From positions 1-64,000 of the forward strand of contig NZ_FTOG01000006.1 in the NCBI RefSeq assembly GCF_900156655.1: DNA of 64,000 nt, in the 5' to 3' direction. A program made the position numbers and the translations under genes. This document shows, piece after piece, positions 10,757 to 19,197 of the stretch. This stretch comes from Rhodobacter aestuarii (GTDB taxonomy: Bacteria > Pseudomonadota > Alphaproteobacteria > Rhodobacterales > Rhodobacteraceae). Position 1 is the stretch's first letter, and the number at the start of each line of letters is the position of its first letter. The notes under the pieces were generated by a model that was not told where the DNA came from, did no database searches, and saw only the letters and a program-made list of their open reading frames with translations.

Positions 10757-10774
10757 TGTATGATTAAACTTACA
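10757..10774. promoter_or_regulatory. PpsR/CrtJ box, bchC promoter (proximal)
   Basis: TGTATGATTAAACTTACA is an exact TGT-N12-ACA. It would cover the -10 region of the minus-strand bchC promoter. The second box begins 8 bp away. Confidence 0.85.
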
Positions 10775-10782
10775 CGCCGAAC

Positions 10783-10800
10783 TGTCAATTTGATTAGACA
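10783..10800. promoter_or_regulatory. PpsR/CrtJ box overlapping the bchC -35 element
   Basis: TGTCAATTTGATTAGACA is an exact TGT-N12-ACA. Read on the minus strand, 10788-10783 is TTGACA, a perfect sigma-70 -35 hexamer for bchC. Two boxes 8 bp apart is the arrangement described for cooperative CrtJ binding at R. capsulatus bchC. Confidence 0.87.
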
Positions 10801-10848
10801 CTTTTGCGCAGGTGAAATGTGCGACTTTCTGCCCCCATCCGGGGCAGA

Positions 10849-12024
10849 TCAGCCGCGCTCCGCCTCGATCACCGAGGTGATGAAGGGGCGAAGGCTGCGG
10901 GGCTTGGTGACTTTGACAAAGCCCGCCGCTTCCAACATTTTCTTTATTTCTTCGGGGTTTCTGGTGCGGCCAGAGCTCATCGCCATGGTGTAGAAGGCGA
11001 AATATATGTCACAAGCCGGGTCCGGTTTGGCACCGCCGCCGATCGCTTCCGACACGACAATCCGGCCGCCGGGCGGTAATGCATCATGCACTTTTTTCAG
11101 CAGCGGCTCGACGACATTGTCAGGATGATCATACAGAACCCGCACCAAAGAGATAACATCCGCCCCTGTCGGGATCGGGTCATCGCGGAAACTGCCGGGC
11201 GCAAGGGTGAGTCGCGGACTGAAGGGCTCCGCCACCGCCAGCACATGGGGCAGATCGAACAAGGTCAGGTCGAGATTCGGGTGCAGTTTCGCGGCTTGGC
11301 GCAGGAAGGTGCCGGTGCCGCCACCCACATCCATCAGCCGCTTGGCGTTTTTCAGATCGACCAGGCGCAATGTGTCATCAGCCACAATGCGCTGACTGTC
11401 CGCCATGAGTTGGGAATAGCGCTCCGCCAGCCCCGCATCTTCTTGCGCGAGCGGGCCAAAGACATAGGGCCAAAAGCCCGCGAGCTCGGGCTCGATGTCG
11501 CCTTTAAGAAAGGCAACCGGGTCGGCAAGGTCGCGGTACAGCACCGGATGGTGGCGCACCATGGCCTCAAGCCCCGGCACGGTAATGAAGGCCGCGCCGC
11601 GCGGCGCAAGCTCCCACATCCCGCGGCGGAATTTCACGAGCTTGAGCGCAGCGCCCGCCTGCATCAGCACGGCTAAGCGATTCTCGGCCAAACCTGTCCG
11701 GTCAGCGAGTGCAGGCAGCGGCCAAGAGGCCTCGGCCAGAATGTGCAGGATGCGAAATTCGACGATCGCGAGCAACGCTTGGCTATGCACAAAGCCCGCC
11801 ACCACATCGAAAAGCGCCCGCCCTTCGCGCCGCGTGACACGGTTAAAGAGTGGCGTGCGTTCGAAAATTTCATGCAAACGCGGGGAAAGCGCGATCCGGG
11901 TGAAAAAGCTCACCCGTCCCGGCTCGGTCACCTTATGGCCGGGTTGGCCGGGAACCGAAGGCGCCTGCGCCCCCGGCGCGGACGCCTGCTTTTCGGTCGC
12001 GGCGCTGACCTCGTCCTTCGCCAC
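10849..12024 (-). CDS. crtF: demethylspheroidene O-methyltransferase
   Basis: A 391-residue SAM-dependent O-methyltransferase that methylates the 1-hydroxyl of acyclic carotenoids in the spheroidene pathway. The SAM-binding glycine motif [12 protein letters not shown] lies near residue 225, after an N-terminal winged-helix dimerisation region. The start codon is GTG at 12024, with GGAG 9 nt upstream. It lies 3 nt after crtE and is followed by the bchC promoter. Confidence 0.95.
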   Translation of the reverse strand: MAKDEVSAATEKQASAPGAQAPSVPGQPGHKVTEPGRVSFFTRIALSPRLHEIFERTPLFNRVTRREGRALFDVVAGFVHSQALLAIVEFRILHILAEASWPLPALADRTGLAENRLAVLMQAGAALKLVKFRRGMWELAPRGAAFITVPGLEAMVRHHPVLYRDLADPVAFLKGDIEPELAGFWPYVFGPLAQEDAGLAERYSQLMADSQRIVADDTLRLVDLKNAKRLMDVGGGTGTFLRQAAKLHPNLDLTLFDLPHVLAVAEPFSPRLTLAPGSFRDDPIPTGADVISLVRVLYDHPDNVVEPLLKKVHDALPPGGRIVVSEAIGGGAKPDPACDIYFAFYTMAMSSGRTRNPEEIKKMLEAAGFVKVTKPRSLRPFITSVIEAERG

Positions 12025-12027
12025 GGC

Positions 12028-12897
12028 TCAGCTCCGATCGGCGGCGGCCGGGATGTCCATGATCTTCTGGGCGTAAAGCTGCACCAACTGAGCAAGTTTG
12101 GCTTCGCCCGGGCAAGACGGGATCGAGGCAATGGCGCCCGCCAGAATGTCTTGCAAATGCTTGGTCGCGCCCGCGATCCCCATGGTTTGCACGGCAGTCG
12201 GGCGTTGGTGGGTGCTGTCTTGGCCCGCAGGCTTGCCCATCACCTCAGCCGAGACGAGCGCATCTTTCAGGTCATCGGCGATTTGGAAGGCAGAGCCAAT
12301 CCGCATCCCCAGATCAAACCACGGCTCGGGCTCCGCTCCTGCCGCAATCGCGCCCATTTGCGTGGCAGCAATGAAAAGCGCCCCGGTTTTGGATTGGTGA
12401 TAAGCGGCCAGATCGACCTTTTCTTCGCTTTCCCAAGCTTGGCCCGCGCAGATGCCCCCACAAGCGCCCGAAAGCTGGCCCAGTTTGGCGATCAGCTTCA
12501 GCGCACGGTCGGGCGAGTGCGGGCCAACGGCGGCCAGCACTTCAAAGCCGCGGATCAGCAGGCTATCGCCTGCAAGCACCGCCAGCGGCTCGTTATAGGC
12601 TTTGTGAAGCGAGGGCTTGCCCCGGCGAATATCGGCATCATCAAAGGCGGGCAGATCGTCATGCACGAGGCTTGCGCAGTGCATCAATTCAAGCGCCACA
12701 GCGGCGGCATCGGTCACGGCGGGCATATCGTCGCCACAGGCCATCGCGACCGAAAGCAAGATCGTCGGGCGGATACGCGCGCCGCCCGGGAATACGGCAT
12801 AGGGCAAAGACGTTGCCAAGCGCGGCGGGCAATCAGCCAGAGCTTCGGTCGAAAGCGCATTTTTCAGCGCCGTCTCGATACGGGTATCCATGGACAT
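12028..12897 (-). CDS. crtE: geranylgeranyl diphosphate synthase
   Basis: A 289-residue trans-isoprenyl diphosphate synthase that makes C20 geranylgeranyl-PP for carotenoids and the bacteriochlorophyll tail. The two aspartate motifs are visible: DDLPAFDD (DDxxxxD type) and QIADDLKD. The ATG at 12897 has GGAGGG 7 nt upstream, and the length equals the R. capsulatus enzyme. Longer upstream reading runs antisense through crtD and was discarded. Confidence 0.96.
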   Translation of the reverse strand: MSMDTRIETALKNALSTEALADCPPRLATSLPYAVFPGGARIRPTILLSVAMACGDDMPAVTDAAAVALELMHCASLVHDDLPAFDDADIRRGKPSLHKAYNEPLAVLAGDSLLIRGFEVLAAVGPHSPDRALKLIAKLGQLSGACGGICAGQAWESEEKVDLAAYHQSKTGALFIAATQMGAIAAGAEPEPWFDLGMRIGSAFQIADDLKDALVSAEVMGKPAGQDSTHQRPTAVQTMGIAGATKHLQDILAGAIASIPSCPGEAKLAQLVQLYAQKIMDIPAAADRS

Positions 12898-12948
12898 TAC
12901 GGGGCCCTCCGCTGCGTCATTGAGCACATTGGCATTCGCCCCTCTATG

Positions 12949-12966
12949 TGTAAACTGAAACTTACA
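12949..12966. promoter_or_regulatory. PpsR/CrtJ box, crtE/crtD divergent promoter
   Basis: TGTAAACTGAAACTTACA is an exact TGT-N12-ACA, lying almost midway between the start codons of crtE (12897) and crtD (13022). It could repress both genes. Confidence 0.83.
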
Positions 12967-13021
12967 CCGGTGGGGATGGGACAAAATTGCACTCCCCCGG
13001 GACATGTTTTTGGAGCGCGGA

Positions 13022-14506
13022 ATGCAAGGCGATACGGGCGTCGTGGTAATTGGCGCCGGCATGGGGGGGCTCGCAGCGGCCCTCGGTTTGGCGGCTAAAG
13101 GCGTCCGGGTGACGGTTGTGGAGGCGGGCGACCTGCCCGGCGGCAAGGCGCGTGGCGTGCCGACACCTGGTGGTTTGGCCGATACCGGCCCGACAGTATT
13201 GACGATGCGCCATGTTCTGGATGCGATCTTCGCCGAATGCGGCACCCGCACCGAAGACGAGCTGACGCTGATTCCCCTGCCCCGTTTGGCCCGCCATTTT
13301 TGGCCTGACGGCGCTATGCTCGACCTCTTCACCGACTTTGATGCCAATGTCGAAGCGATTGAGGCTGCCTTTGGCGCCAAGGAAGCTGCGGCATTCCGCC
13401 GCTTCGATAAAGTCACCCGCGGCATGTGGGAGGCGTTCAATGAGCCGGTGATTGCCGCGCCAAAACCGAGTCTTGGGCGAATCATTGCCGCGACTTTGGC
13501 ACGCCCGAAACTGTGGCCCGCACTGCGGCCCGGTCTGTCGATGCTTGATCTGCTCAATGCGCATTTCAACGATCCGCGTCTGGTGCAGCTTTTTGGCCGC
13601 TATGCCACCTATGTCGGTGGGCGCCCGGCGCAGACCCCCGCCGTTTTGTCGCTCATTTGGCAAGCCGAGGTGCAGGGCGTTTGGGCAATTGCCGAGGGGA
13701 TGCATGGCGTCGCTGCCGCTCTTGCGCGCGTGGCCGAGCGGATGGGCGTGCAATTCCATTACAACAGCCGCGCCAAACGCATTGTCCGCAAAGAAGGGCG
13801 CGTGACGGCGGTTGAAATCGAAAACGGCACCTCGATCCCCTGCTCTGGTTGCGTTTTCAACGGCGATCCGGGCGCGTTGCGCGATGGGCTATTGGGCGAT
13901 GCCGCCCGCGCCTCGATGGAAGATACCAAGCGCCCGGAACCAAGCCTTTCGGCGTGGGTCTGGGCCTTTGGGGCCAAACCCAGAGGCGTGGAGCTCGCGC
14001 ATCACAACGTCTTCTTTACGGCCGATCCGGAGCTAGAATTTGGCCCCATCGGCGTGGGCCGGATGCCGGAAGAGCCAACGCTTTATATCTGCGCGCAAGA
14101 CCGCGAGATGGGCACGGAGCTTCCCGAATGGGAGCGCTTTGAGATCATCATGAACGGGCCTGCGGGCCACCAACCTTTCCCGCAGGAGGAATCGCAATGC
14201 AGGGCACGCACTTTCCCGATTCTGGAGAGCATGGGGCTGACGTTCGAGCCGGAGCCGGAGGGCCCGGCGCTGACAACACCGGCGCTGCTGTCTCGTCGGT
14301 TCCCGGGGTCGCAGGGGGCGATTTACGGGGGCTCGCCGGAGGGAACGCTGGCCACATTCCAGCGGCCACTGGCGCGGACGGATCTGAAGGGGCTCTATCT
14401 GGCGGGTGGGGGCACCCATCCTGGAGCGGGGGTTCCCATGGCGCTGACTTCCGGGAGGCACGCGGCACAGGCCTTAACCTCGGACCGGATTTCCGCCGCG
14501 AAGTAG
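13022..14506 (+). CDS. crtD: hydroxyneurosporene (methoxyneurosporene) desaturase
   Basis: A 494-residue FAD-dependent carotenoid C-3,4 desaturase, related to CrtI. The dinucleotide fold VVVIGAGMGGLAAALGLA is at the N-terminus, and the C-terminal GGTHPGAGVPM motif is the family signature. I chose ATG 13022 over 13004 because GGAG lies just upstream and the length matches R. capsulatus CrtD. Its last 300 bp overlap the reading frame of crtC. Confidence 0.95.
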   Translation: MQGDTGVVVIGAGMGGLAAALGLAAKGVRVTVVEAGDLPGGKARGVPTPGGLADTGPTVLTMRHVLDAIFAECGTRTEDELTLIPLPRLARHFWPDGAMLDLFTDFDANVEAIEAAFGAKEAAAFRRFDKVTRGMWEAFNEPVIAAPKPSLGRIIAATLARPKLWPALRPGLSMLDLLNAHFNDPRLVQLFGRYATYVGGRPAQTPAVLSLIWQAEVQGVWAIAEGMHGVAAALARVAERMGVQFHYNSRAKRIVRKEGRVTAVEIENGTSIPCSGCVFNGDPGALRDGLLGDAARASMEDTKRPEPSLSAWVWAFGAKPRGVELAHHNVFFTADPELEFGPIGVGRMPEEPTLYICAQDREMGTELPEWERFEIIMNGPAGHQPFPQEESQCRARTFPILESMGLTFEPEPEGPALTTPALLSRRFPGSQGAIYGGSPEGTLATFQRPLARTDLKGLYLAGGGTHPGAGVPMALTSGRHAAQALTSDRISAAK

Positions 14507-15417
14507 GCCCGAACGGCTACGCTTGGTGGTATTGCGACGGCATCTCCGATGATGGCACCAAAGCGTTTTCGATGATCGCCTTCATCGGCTCGGTATTTTC
14601 GCCGTGGTATCGCTGGTCGGGCCGCAAAGAGCCGCAAAACCACTGCTGCATCAACCTTGTGACCACCGGTCGCGAGGGCCGTTTCACGATGACCGACCGC
14701 GGCCGCTCTGCCCTGCGCCAAACCCGTGACACGTTTGAAGTGGGGCCAAGCAAGGTGCATTGGACCGGCACTGAGCTGGTGATTGACGTCGATGAATGGG
14801 GGGCGCTGCCGAAACTGGGCAAGCTCAAGGGGCGGATTGTGCTTACCCCCGAATCGGTCACCAATGCGGAAGTGAAACTCACCCCCGATGCTGGCCACAC
14901 GTGGCGCCCCTTTGCGCCAATGGCGAAGGTCGAGGTCAATCTGGCCCCCGGTCATAGCTGGACGGGGCATGGCTATTTTGATGCCAACTTCGGCACTCGC
15001 GCACTTGAGGAAGATTTCGCCTTCTGGACTTGGGGCCGCTTCCCGCTGCGCGACCGCACCGTATGCTTTTACGATGCGGTACGGCTTGATGGCACCAAAG
15101 TGGCGCTCGCCGTGCAATCGGATCATGCGGGCGTGGTGCGCGAAATCGAAACCCCGCCGCCGCTGGTGAAGATGAAGCGGACGCCGTGGTTCGTGCGCCG
15201 CGAAACCCGTTGCGACCCGGGCGCCACACCGAAGGGGGTGTTCTCGCTTTTGGAAGCGCCCTTCTATTCGCGCGCGCTGATGGAAACGACGATTGATGGC
15301 GAGGTCAGCGTTGGCATGCATGAAGCGCTGGATCTTGTGCGGTTCCGCCAGCCGGTGATTAAACCCATGCTTGCAGTGCGGGTGCCGCGCCGCGCGGGTT
15401 GGAAATTCAAGGACTAA
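14197..15417 (+). CDS. crtC: acyclic carotenoid 1,2-hydratase (start uncertain)
   Basis: Hydroxyneurosporene synthase, which adds water across the terminal 1,2 double bond of neurosporene or lycopene. The core from the ATG at 14572 (MIAFIGSVFSPW) to 15417 gives 281 residues, the classical R. capsulatus size. However the CrtC-family motif GPDF...GYAWWYCDGISDDG is encoded in frame just upstream (from 14482). No ATG, GTG, TTG or CTG occurs in frame between about 14380 and 14572. The next ATG is 14197, deep inside crtD, and the residues from there to about 14480 look like out-of-frame crtD rather than protein. I give the outer limit and treat the real start as unresolved. Confidence 0.85.
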   Translation: MQGTHFPDSGEHGADVRAGAGGPGADNTGAAVSSVPGVAGGDLRGLAGGNAGHIPAATGADGSEGALSGGWGHPSWSGGSHGADFREARGTGLNLGPDFRREVGPNGYAWWYCDGISDDGTKAFSMIAFIGSVFSPWYRWSGRKEPQNHCCINLVTTGREGRFTMTDRGRSALRQTRDTFEVGPSKVHWTGTELVIDVDEWGALPKLGKLKGRIVLTPESVTNAEVKLTPDAGHTWRPFAPMAKVEVNLAPGHSWTGHGYFDANFGTRALEEDFAFWTWGRFPLRDRTVCFYDAVRLDGTKVALAVQSDHAGVVREIETPPPLVKMKRTPWFVRRETRCDPGATPKGVFSLLEAPFYSRALMETTIDGEVSVGMHEALDLVRFRQPVIKPMLAVRVPRRAGWKFKD

Positions 15418-15428
15418 GTCAAAACAAA

Positions 15429-15449
15429 GGGCGCACCTTAGGTGCGCCC
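15429..15449 (-). terminator. terminator of tspO
   Basis: GGGCGCACC TAA GGTGCGCCC, a perfect 9-bp stem with a 3-nt loop, is followed on the minus strand by TTTGTTTT. It stands just after the crtC stop and ends the leftward tspO transcript. Confidence 0.75.
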
Positions 15450-15461
15450 CGGTCTTGTAAG

Positions 15462-15490
15462 GGGCGCGCTCAACCGCGCCCTTTTTGTAT
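15462..15490 (+). terminator. terminator of crtDC
   Basis: GGGCGCG CTCAAC CGCGCCC is followed by TTTTTGTATTTT on the plus strand, the form of an intrinsic terminator for the rightward crtD-crtC transcript. It lies back to back with the tspO terminator. Confidence 0.85.
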
Positions 15491-15491
15491 T

Positions 15492-15977
15492 TTAGTCGAG
15501 CTGCACCACAGGCTCATGCGGGTTGCGCCGCCACACGCTCCAGTTCAGCGCACCAGCGATTGTGGTCCAAGCCACATAGGGCAGAAGCAGCACGCCCGCG
15601 ACCCAGTCGATTTGCCAAAAGAGCACGGTCATCGCAAAGACCGAAAGCCACAGGCCCACAAGCACGACCATGCCAGCGGCCAAGCGATGCAGGCCAAAGA
15701 AGATCGGCGTCCACAGCGTGTTGAAGCCGATTTGCAGCCCCCAGACCGCCAGCGCCAAGCCGACATCAGGATTTTCGCCGGCTTTCGCAGCAACAAGTGC
15801 CGCCGAGATCGACATCAGGATGTACAGCGTCGTCCAAGCCGTGGGGAACACCCAATTGGGCGGGGTCCATTCTGGCTTATTGAGACTGTCGTACCAATTG
15901 CCGGGCTTGAAAACGGCCCCCGTCATGCCTGCGGTCAGGCACGACGCAAGGAAAATGAAAAAGAAAAGCAGGTTCAC
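15492..15977 (-). CDS. tspO: tryptophan-rich sensory protein TspO (CrtK)
   Basis: A 161-residue outer-membrane TSPO/PBR-family protein with five hydrophobic segments. It has the family sequences KPGNWYDSLNKPEWTPPNW and WRRNP near the C-terminus. In Rhodobacter it binds and exports tetrapyrrole intermediates and dampens photosynthesis gene expression in oxygen. It follows crtIB on the same strand after a 117-bp gap with a stem-loop. Confidence 0.95.
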   Translation of the reverse strand: MNLLFFFIFLASCLTAGMTGAVFKPGNWYDSLNKPEWTPPNWVFPTAWTTLYILMSISAALVAAKAGENPDVGLALAVWGLQIGFNTLWTPIFFGLHRLAAGMVVLVGLWLSVFAMTVLFWQIDWVAGVLLLPYVAWTTIAGALNWSVWRRNPHEPVVQLD

Positions 15978-16024
15978 GGGAAGCCTCCGTTTGGGAAGGG
16001 TGAGGTCTTTAGGTAGAAAACGCG

Positions 16025-16060
16025 AAAGTGGCGACCCGGTTCCACCCAGATCGCCACTTT
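16025..16060 (-). terminator. stem-loop between crtB and tspO
   Basis: A perfect 10-bp inverted repeat, AAAGTGGCGA and TCGCCACTTT, with a 16-nt loop. On the minus strand it is followed by CGCGTTTTC. It could end or trim the crtIB message before tspO. Confidence 0.55.
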
Positions 16061-16094
16061 GGACGTTTTGCCGCAGGTTTTTGACGCGTGGGGC

Positions 16095-17105
16095 TTAGGC
16101 CAGCCCGCGATCACGCGCTTTCAGCGCCATCATCGCGCCGATCAGCTTATCGGCACGGTCCGGCCCCTCGGGCTTGCGGGCCGCTGCATCGACCAAGAAT
16201 GCCACCTCGGGCTCGGGTTTCGCATGCAACCGCGCCGAACGCGGCAAAAGCGAAAAGCCGAAGGACGAGAAGACAGAGCCCACCATCAAGAAGATCTTAC
16301 GACGCCCCGAGGTATAGGCACGGCTGGTCACGCTGTCATGGCCTTGGCGGACCACCTGATCGCCGATGGCGGCATAAACGCGGCCTGCCGCCAAAATGCC
16401 GGGGCGGCAATCGGCGGGCAAACACCGCACGCCCGTGGCGGCGCGCCAGTAAAGCCAATCGGCACGGGTGATCAGCTTTTCGGTGCAGCGACAGATGCCG
16501 GGCAAGGGTTGCGGATCGGCCAGAAATTCTTCCGGGTCGATCCCCTCTTCGGCAAGCCAATCAAGCGGCAGGAACAGCCGCCCGGCGCGAGCGTCTTCCC
16601 CCACATCGCGCGCGATATTGGTGAGCTGCATCGCCAAGCCAAGGTCGCAAGCGCGCGCGATCACATCGGGGTCACGTACCCGCATCAACACGCACATCAT
16701 CGCCCCCACCGCCGAGGCGACGCGGGCCGAATAATCCTGCAATTCGGACAGGTTTTGGTAGCGACGCCCAGAGGCATCCCATTCCAGCCCCTCAATCAGC
16801 GCTTCGGGCAGCTCCCGCGGCATGTCGAATTCTTCGACCACCGAAGCAAAAGCCCGGTCAGACGCGGCATCACGCGGATTGCCCGCATAAATTCGGTCTA
16901 GCCGCTCTTTGAGCGACAAGACCGCCGCGCCTTTATCGGCAGCGGCGACCTCGTCCACGGCATCATCAGCCACCCGACAAAAGGCGTAAAGCGCCAACGC
17001 CGGGTCACGCACCCGCGCGGGCAAAACCCGCGAGGCTGCGTGGAAAGAATAGCTGCCCGTACGGATCAGCTCACGGCAAACTGCCATGTCTTCCGGTGCG
17101 ATCAT
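16095..17105 (-). CDS. crtB: 15-cis-phytoene synthase
   Basis: A 336-residue squalene/phytoene synthase that condenses two geranylgeranyl-PP to phytoene, the committed carotenoid step. The aspartate-rich motifs DDAVDE (near residue 47) and NIARDVGEDA (near residue 162) are present. Its ATG overlaps the crtI stop by 4 bp. The C-terminal 80 residues include a hydrophobic patch, FLMVGSVFSSFGFSLL. Confidence 0.96.
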   Translation of the reverse strand: MIAPEDMAVCRELIRTGSYSFHAASRVLPARVRDPALALYAFCRVADDAVDEVAAADKGAAVLSLKERLDRIYAGNPRDAASDRAFASVVEEFDMPRELPEALIEGLEWDASGRRYQNLSELQDYSARVASAVGAMMCVLMRVRDPDVIARACDLGLAMQLTNIARDVGEDARAGRLFLPLDWLAEEGIDPEEFLADPQPLPGICRCTEKLITRADWLYWRAATGVRCLPADCRPGILAAGRVYAAIGDQVVRQGHDSVTSRAYTSGRRKIFLMVGSVFSSFGFSLLPRSARLHAKPEPEVAFLVDAAARKPEGPDRADKLIGAMMALKARDRGLA

Positions 17106-19030
17106 TTCCGCCCCTTGCCGCGCGGCCGCTTGGGCGCCCGGGCCGGTTTGGCCGCCGCAGGCGCAGCAGGTTTCGCAGCCGCAGGCGCGGCCATCGGTTT
17201 TTCAGCCGTTTCCGCCATTTCAGGTTCCGGCTTGGGGGCCGGTTTCGGAGCCGCCGCTTTGACCGGAGCCGCAGGCTTTGCCGGGGCAACCGGAGCCGCA
17301 GGTTTGGCCGCCGCAGGCGCAGGTTTCGCAACCGGGGCCGGAGCAGCTTTCGGCGCTTCGACCTTCACCGCTGCCGGGGTCGGCGTCGGTGCGGGTTTAG
17401 GCGCTTCCGCTTTCACCGGAGCCACGGCAGGTGCGGGGGCCGGTTTCGGCGCCTCTGCTTTCGGAGCGGCAGCCTTCGGTGCCTCAGCTTTCGGCGCGGC
17501 TTTCACCTCACCCTTAAAGCCCGGAGCGGCACCGATCATATCGGCCACCAATTCGCCCGAGCCAATCACCGAGGGCACACCCGCGCCGGGGTGGGTGCCA
17601 GCGCCGGTGAGGTAGAGCCCATCCACCTCTTCCGAGATGTTATGCGGACGGAACCAAGCCGATTGGAAGATGCGCGGCTCAAGCGAGAAGCCCGCCCCGA
17701 ACGGCGACAAATACCGATCGCGGAAGGTCTCGGGCGTAAACACCACCTCTTCGGTGATCTTGTCAGCGACGCCCGGCAGCAGCCGTTCTTCGATGACCTT
17801 GAGCACTTTGGCCTTGTAGGCCTCCATATCGCGCGACCAATCCACGCCATTGTCATGGCCCAGATGCGGCACCGGCGAGAGCACGTAGAATGTGTCATCG
17901 CCCGCAGGTGCGGCGCTCGGATCGGTCACGGTCGGGCGGTGCACATAGAGCGACATGTCATCAGCCAGCTTGCCGGTGATGAACAGGTCGTTCACATGCC
18001 CCTTGTAGCGCGGACCAACGACGACCGAGTGATGGCCCACGTCTTTCCACATGTTCTTGGTGCCTTTGGTACCGAAGTACCAAACGAAAAGCCCCATCGA
18101 CCAACGTTTCTTATCGAGCTTCTCATCGGTCCAGCGCCAACGCGTGGTGTTGCGCAGAAGGCGTTTGTAGGTGTGGCCAGCATCGGCGTTCGACACCACC
18201 ACCTCGGCGGGCAATTCGGTGCCATCGGCAAGCCGCACGCCATAAGCTTTGCCCTGCCGCGTCACCATGATCTCATCGACCTCGGTGTTGAGCATGACCG
18301 TGCCGCCGTGGCTTTCGATCACCTTCACGCCCGCATCGGCAATCGCTTGAATGCCGCCCATCGCGTAATGAACGCCGAATTTCTTCTCAAGCTGGCTGAC
18401 CAGGATATACATCGAGGTGACATTGAAGGGGTCGCCGCCGATGAAAAGCGGGTGGAACGACAGCGCAAAACGCAAGTGATCGTCTTTCACCATCATCTTG
18501 GCGTGGCCATAGACCGAACGATCCGCGCGCAGCATCCCGAAGGTCGGCAGAACCTTGATCAGGTCCCACAGCTTGTGCATCGGCTTACGACCCAGATTTT
18601 CGTAGCCGAATTCGTAGCGCGCCTTGGCATCCCACATGAAATGGCGGAAGCCCTCCACGTCACGCGGGCTGATCCGCTCGACCTCGGCCTTGACCTTCTC
18701 GTCATCGCCGTAAGCCGTGTAGCTTTCCCCATCGGGGAACAGGATTTTGTAGAACGGGTCCATCTCGACCAGTTTTACGTCCTTGTCGAAATCACGCCCG
18801 CAATCCGCCCAAAGCTCGCGCAGGCGGTCTGGCACGGTGACGATGGTCGGACCGAGGTCGAATCGATAGCCCCCTTTGGTGATCGACGAGCCGCGCCCGC
18901 CGGGCCGGTCGAGCTTATCGACGACCGTCACGTTCCAACCCTTGGCGCTTAGCCGCATGGCGGCCGCCAACCCTCCGAGACCGGCGCCGATGACGACGGC
19001 GCGGCCCTTGCCTTCATTGTTCATGGACAT
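17102..19030 (-). CDS. crtI: phytoene desaturase with long Ala/Pro/Lys-rich C-terminal tail
   Basis: FAD-dependent desaturase that introduces three double bonds into phytoene to give neurosporene. It starts with the dinucleotide fold AVVIGAGLGGLAAAMRL and carries the C-terminal signature GAGTHPGAGVPSVIGSGE. The catalytic core ends at about residue 500. It is followed by about 142 residues (17105-17530) made almost only of Ala, Pro, Lys and Glu in loose repeats such as KAEAPKPAP and KPAAPVAPA, ending in RPRGKGRK. The R. capsulatus enzyme, as I remember it, has only a short tail of similar composition. I chose ATG 19030 (MSMNNEGKG) by homology, and 19024 or 19057 are alternatives. The stop overlaps the crtB start. 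Confidence 0.96.
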   Translation of the reverse strand: MSMNNEGKGRAVVIGAGLGGLAAAMRLSAKGWNVTVVDKLDRPGGRGSSITKGGYRFDLGPTIVTVPDRLRELWADCGRDFDKDVKLVEMDPFYKILFPDGESYTAYGDDEKVKAEVERISPRDVEGFRHFMWDAKARYEFGYENLGRKPMHKLWDLIKVLPTFGMLRADRSVYGHAKMMVKDDHLRFALSFHPLFIGGDPFNVTSMYILVSQLEKKFGVHYAMGGIQAIADAGVKVIESHGGTVMLNTEVDEIMVTRQGKAYGVRLADGTELPAEVVVSNADAGHTYKRLLRNTTRWRWTDEKLDKKRWSMGLFVWYFGTKGTKNMWKDVGHHSVVVGPRYKGHVNDLFITGKLADDMSLYVHRPTVTDPSAAPAGDDTFYVLSPVPHLGHDNGVDWSRDMEAYKAKVLKVIEERLLPGVADKITEEVVFTPETFRDRYLSPFGAGFSLEPRIFQSAWFRPHNISEEVDGLYLTGAGTHPGAGVPSVIGSGELVADMIGAAPGFKGEVKAAPKAEAPKAAAPKAEAPKPAPAPAVAPVKAEAPKPAPTPTPAAVKVEAPKAAPAPVAKPAPAAAKPAAPVAPAKPAAPVKAAAPKPAPKPEPEMAETAEKPMAAPAAAKPAAPAAAKPARAPKRPRGKGRK

Positions 19031-19073
19031 GGTCTTTTCAGTGGAATTCCGTTGCATGCGCCAAATGATAAGG

Positions 19074-19091
19074 CGTCAATCTCGATTTACA
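19074..19091. promoter_or_regulatory. PpsR/CrtJ-like box near crtI (one mismatch)
   Basis: CGTCAATCTCGATTTACA fits TGT-N12-ACA except for the first base. It lies 44 bp upstream of the crtI start and 58 bp from the perfect box on the crtA side. A pair of separated sites would suit looping or cooperative binding. Confidence 0.55.
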
Positions 19092-19149
19092 ACTGACATG
19101 GTCGCACAGCGACAAAACGTCTGTCCCCCTTCCCATCATGGGGGGTGTA

Positions 19150-19167
19150 TGTAAATATGCATTTACA
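19150..19167. promoter_or_regulatory. PpsR/CrtJ box, crtI/crtA divergent promoter
   Basis: TGTAAATATGCATTTACA is a perfect 18-bp palindrome with TGT-N12-ACA. It lies 31 bp upstream of the crtA start. Confidence 0.88.
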
Positions 19168-19197
19168 CTTGGGGAAATATGGGGAGAGGGGTGCCTC

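Noticed and set aside
14470-14575. Frameshift or pseudogene explanation for crtC
   Set aside because: crtD ends normally with its family C-terminus and the crtC core is intact, so I prefer an unresolved start rather than a broken gene.
17096-18952. 618-codon open frame antisense to crtI, beginning with Gly/Arg-rich repeats
   Set aside because: The repeats are the reverse complement of the CrtI Ala/Pro/Lys tail; no independent evidence of a gene.
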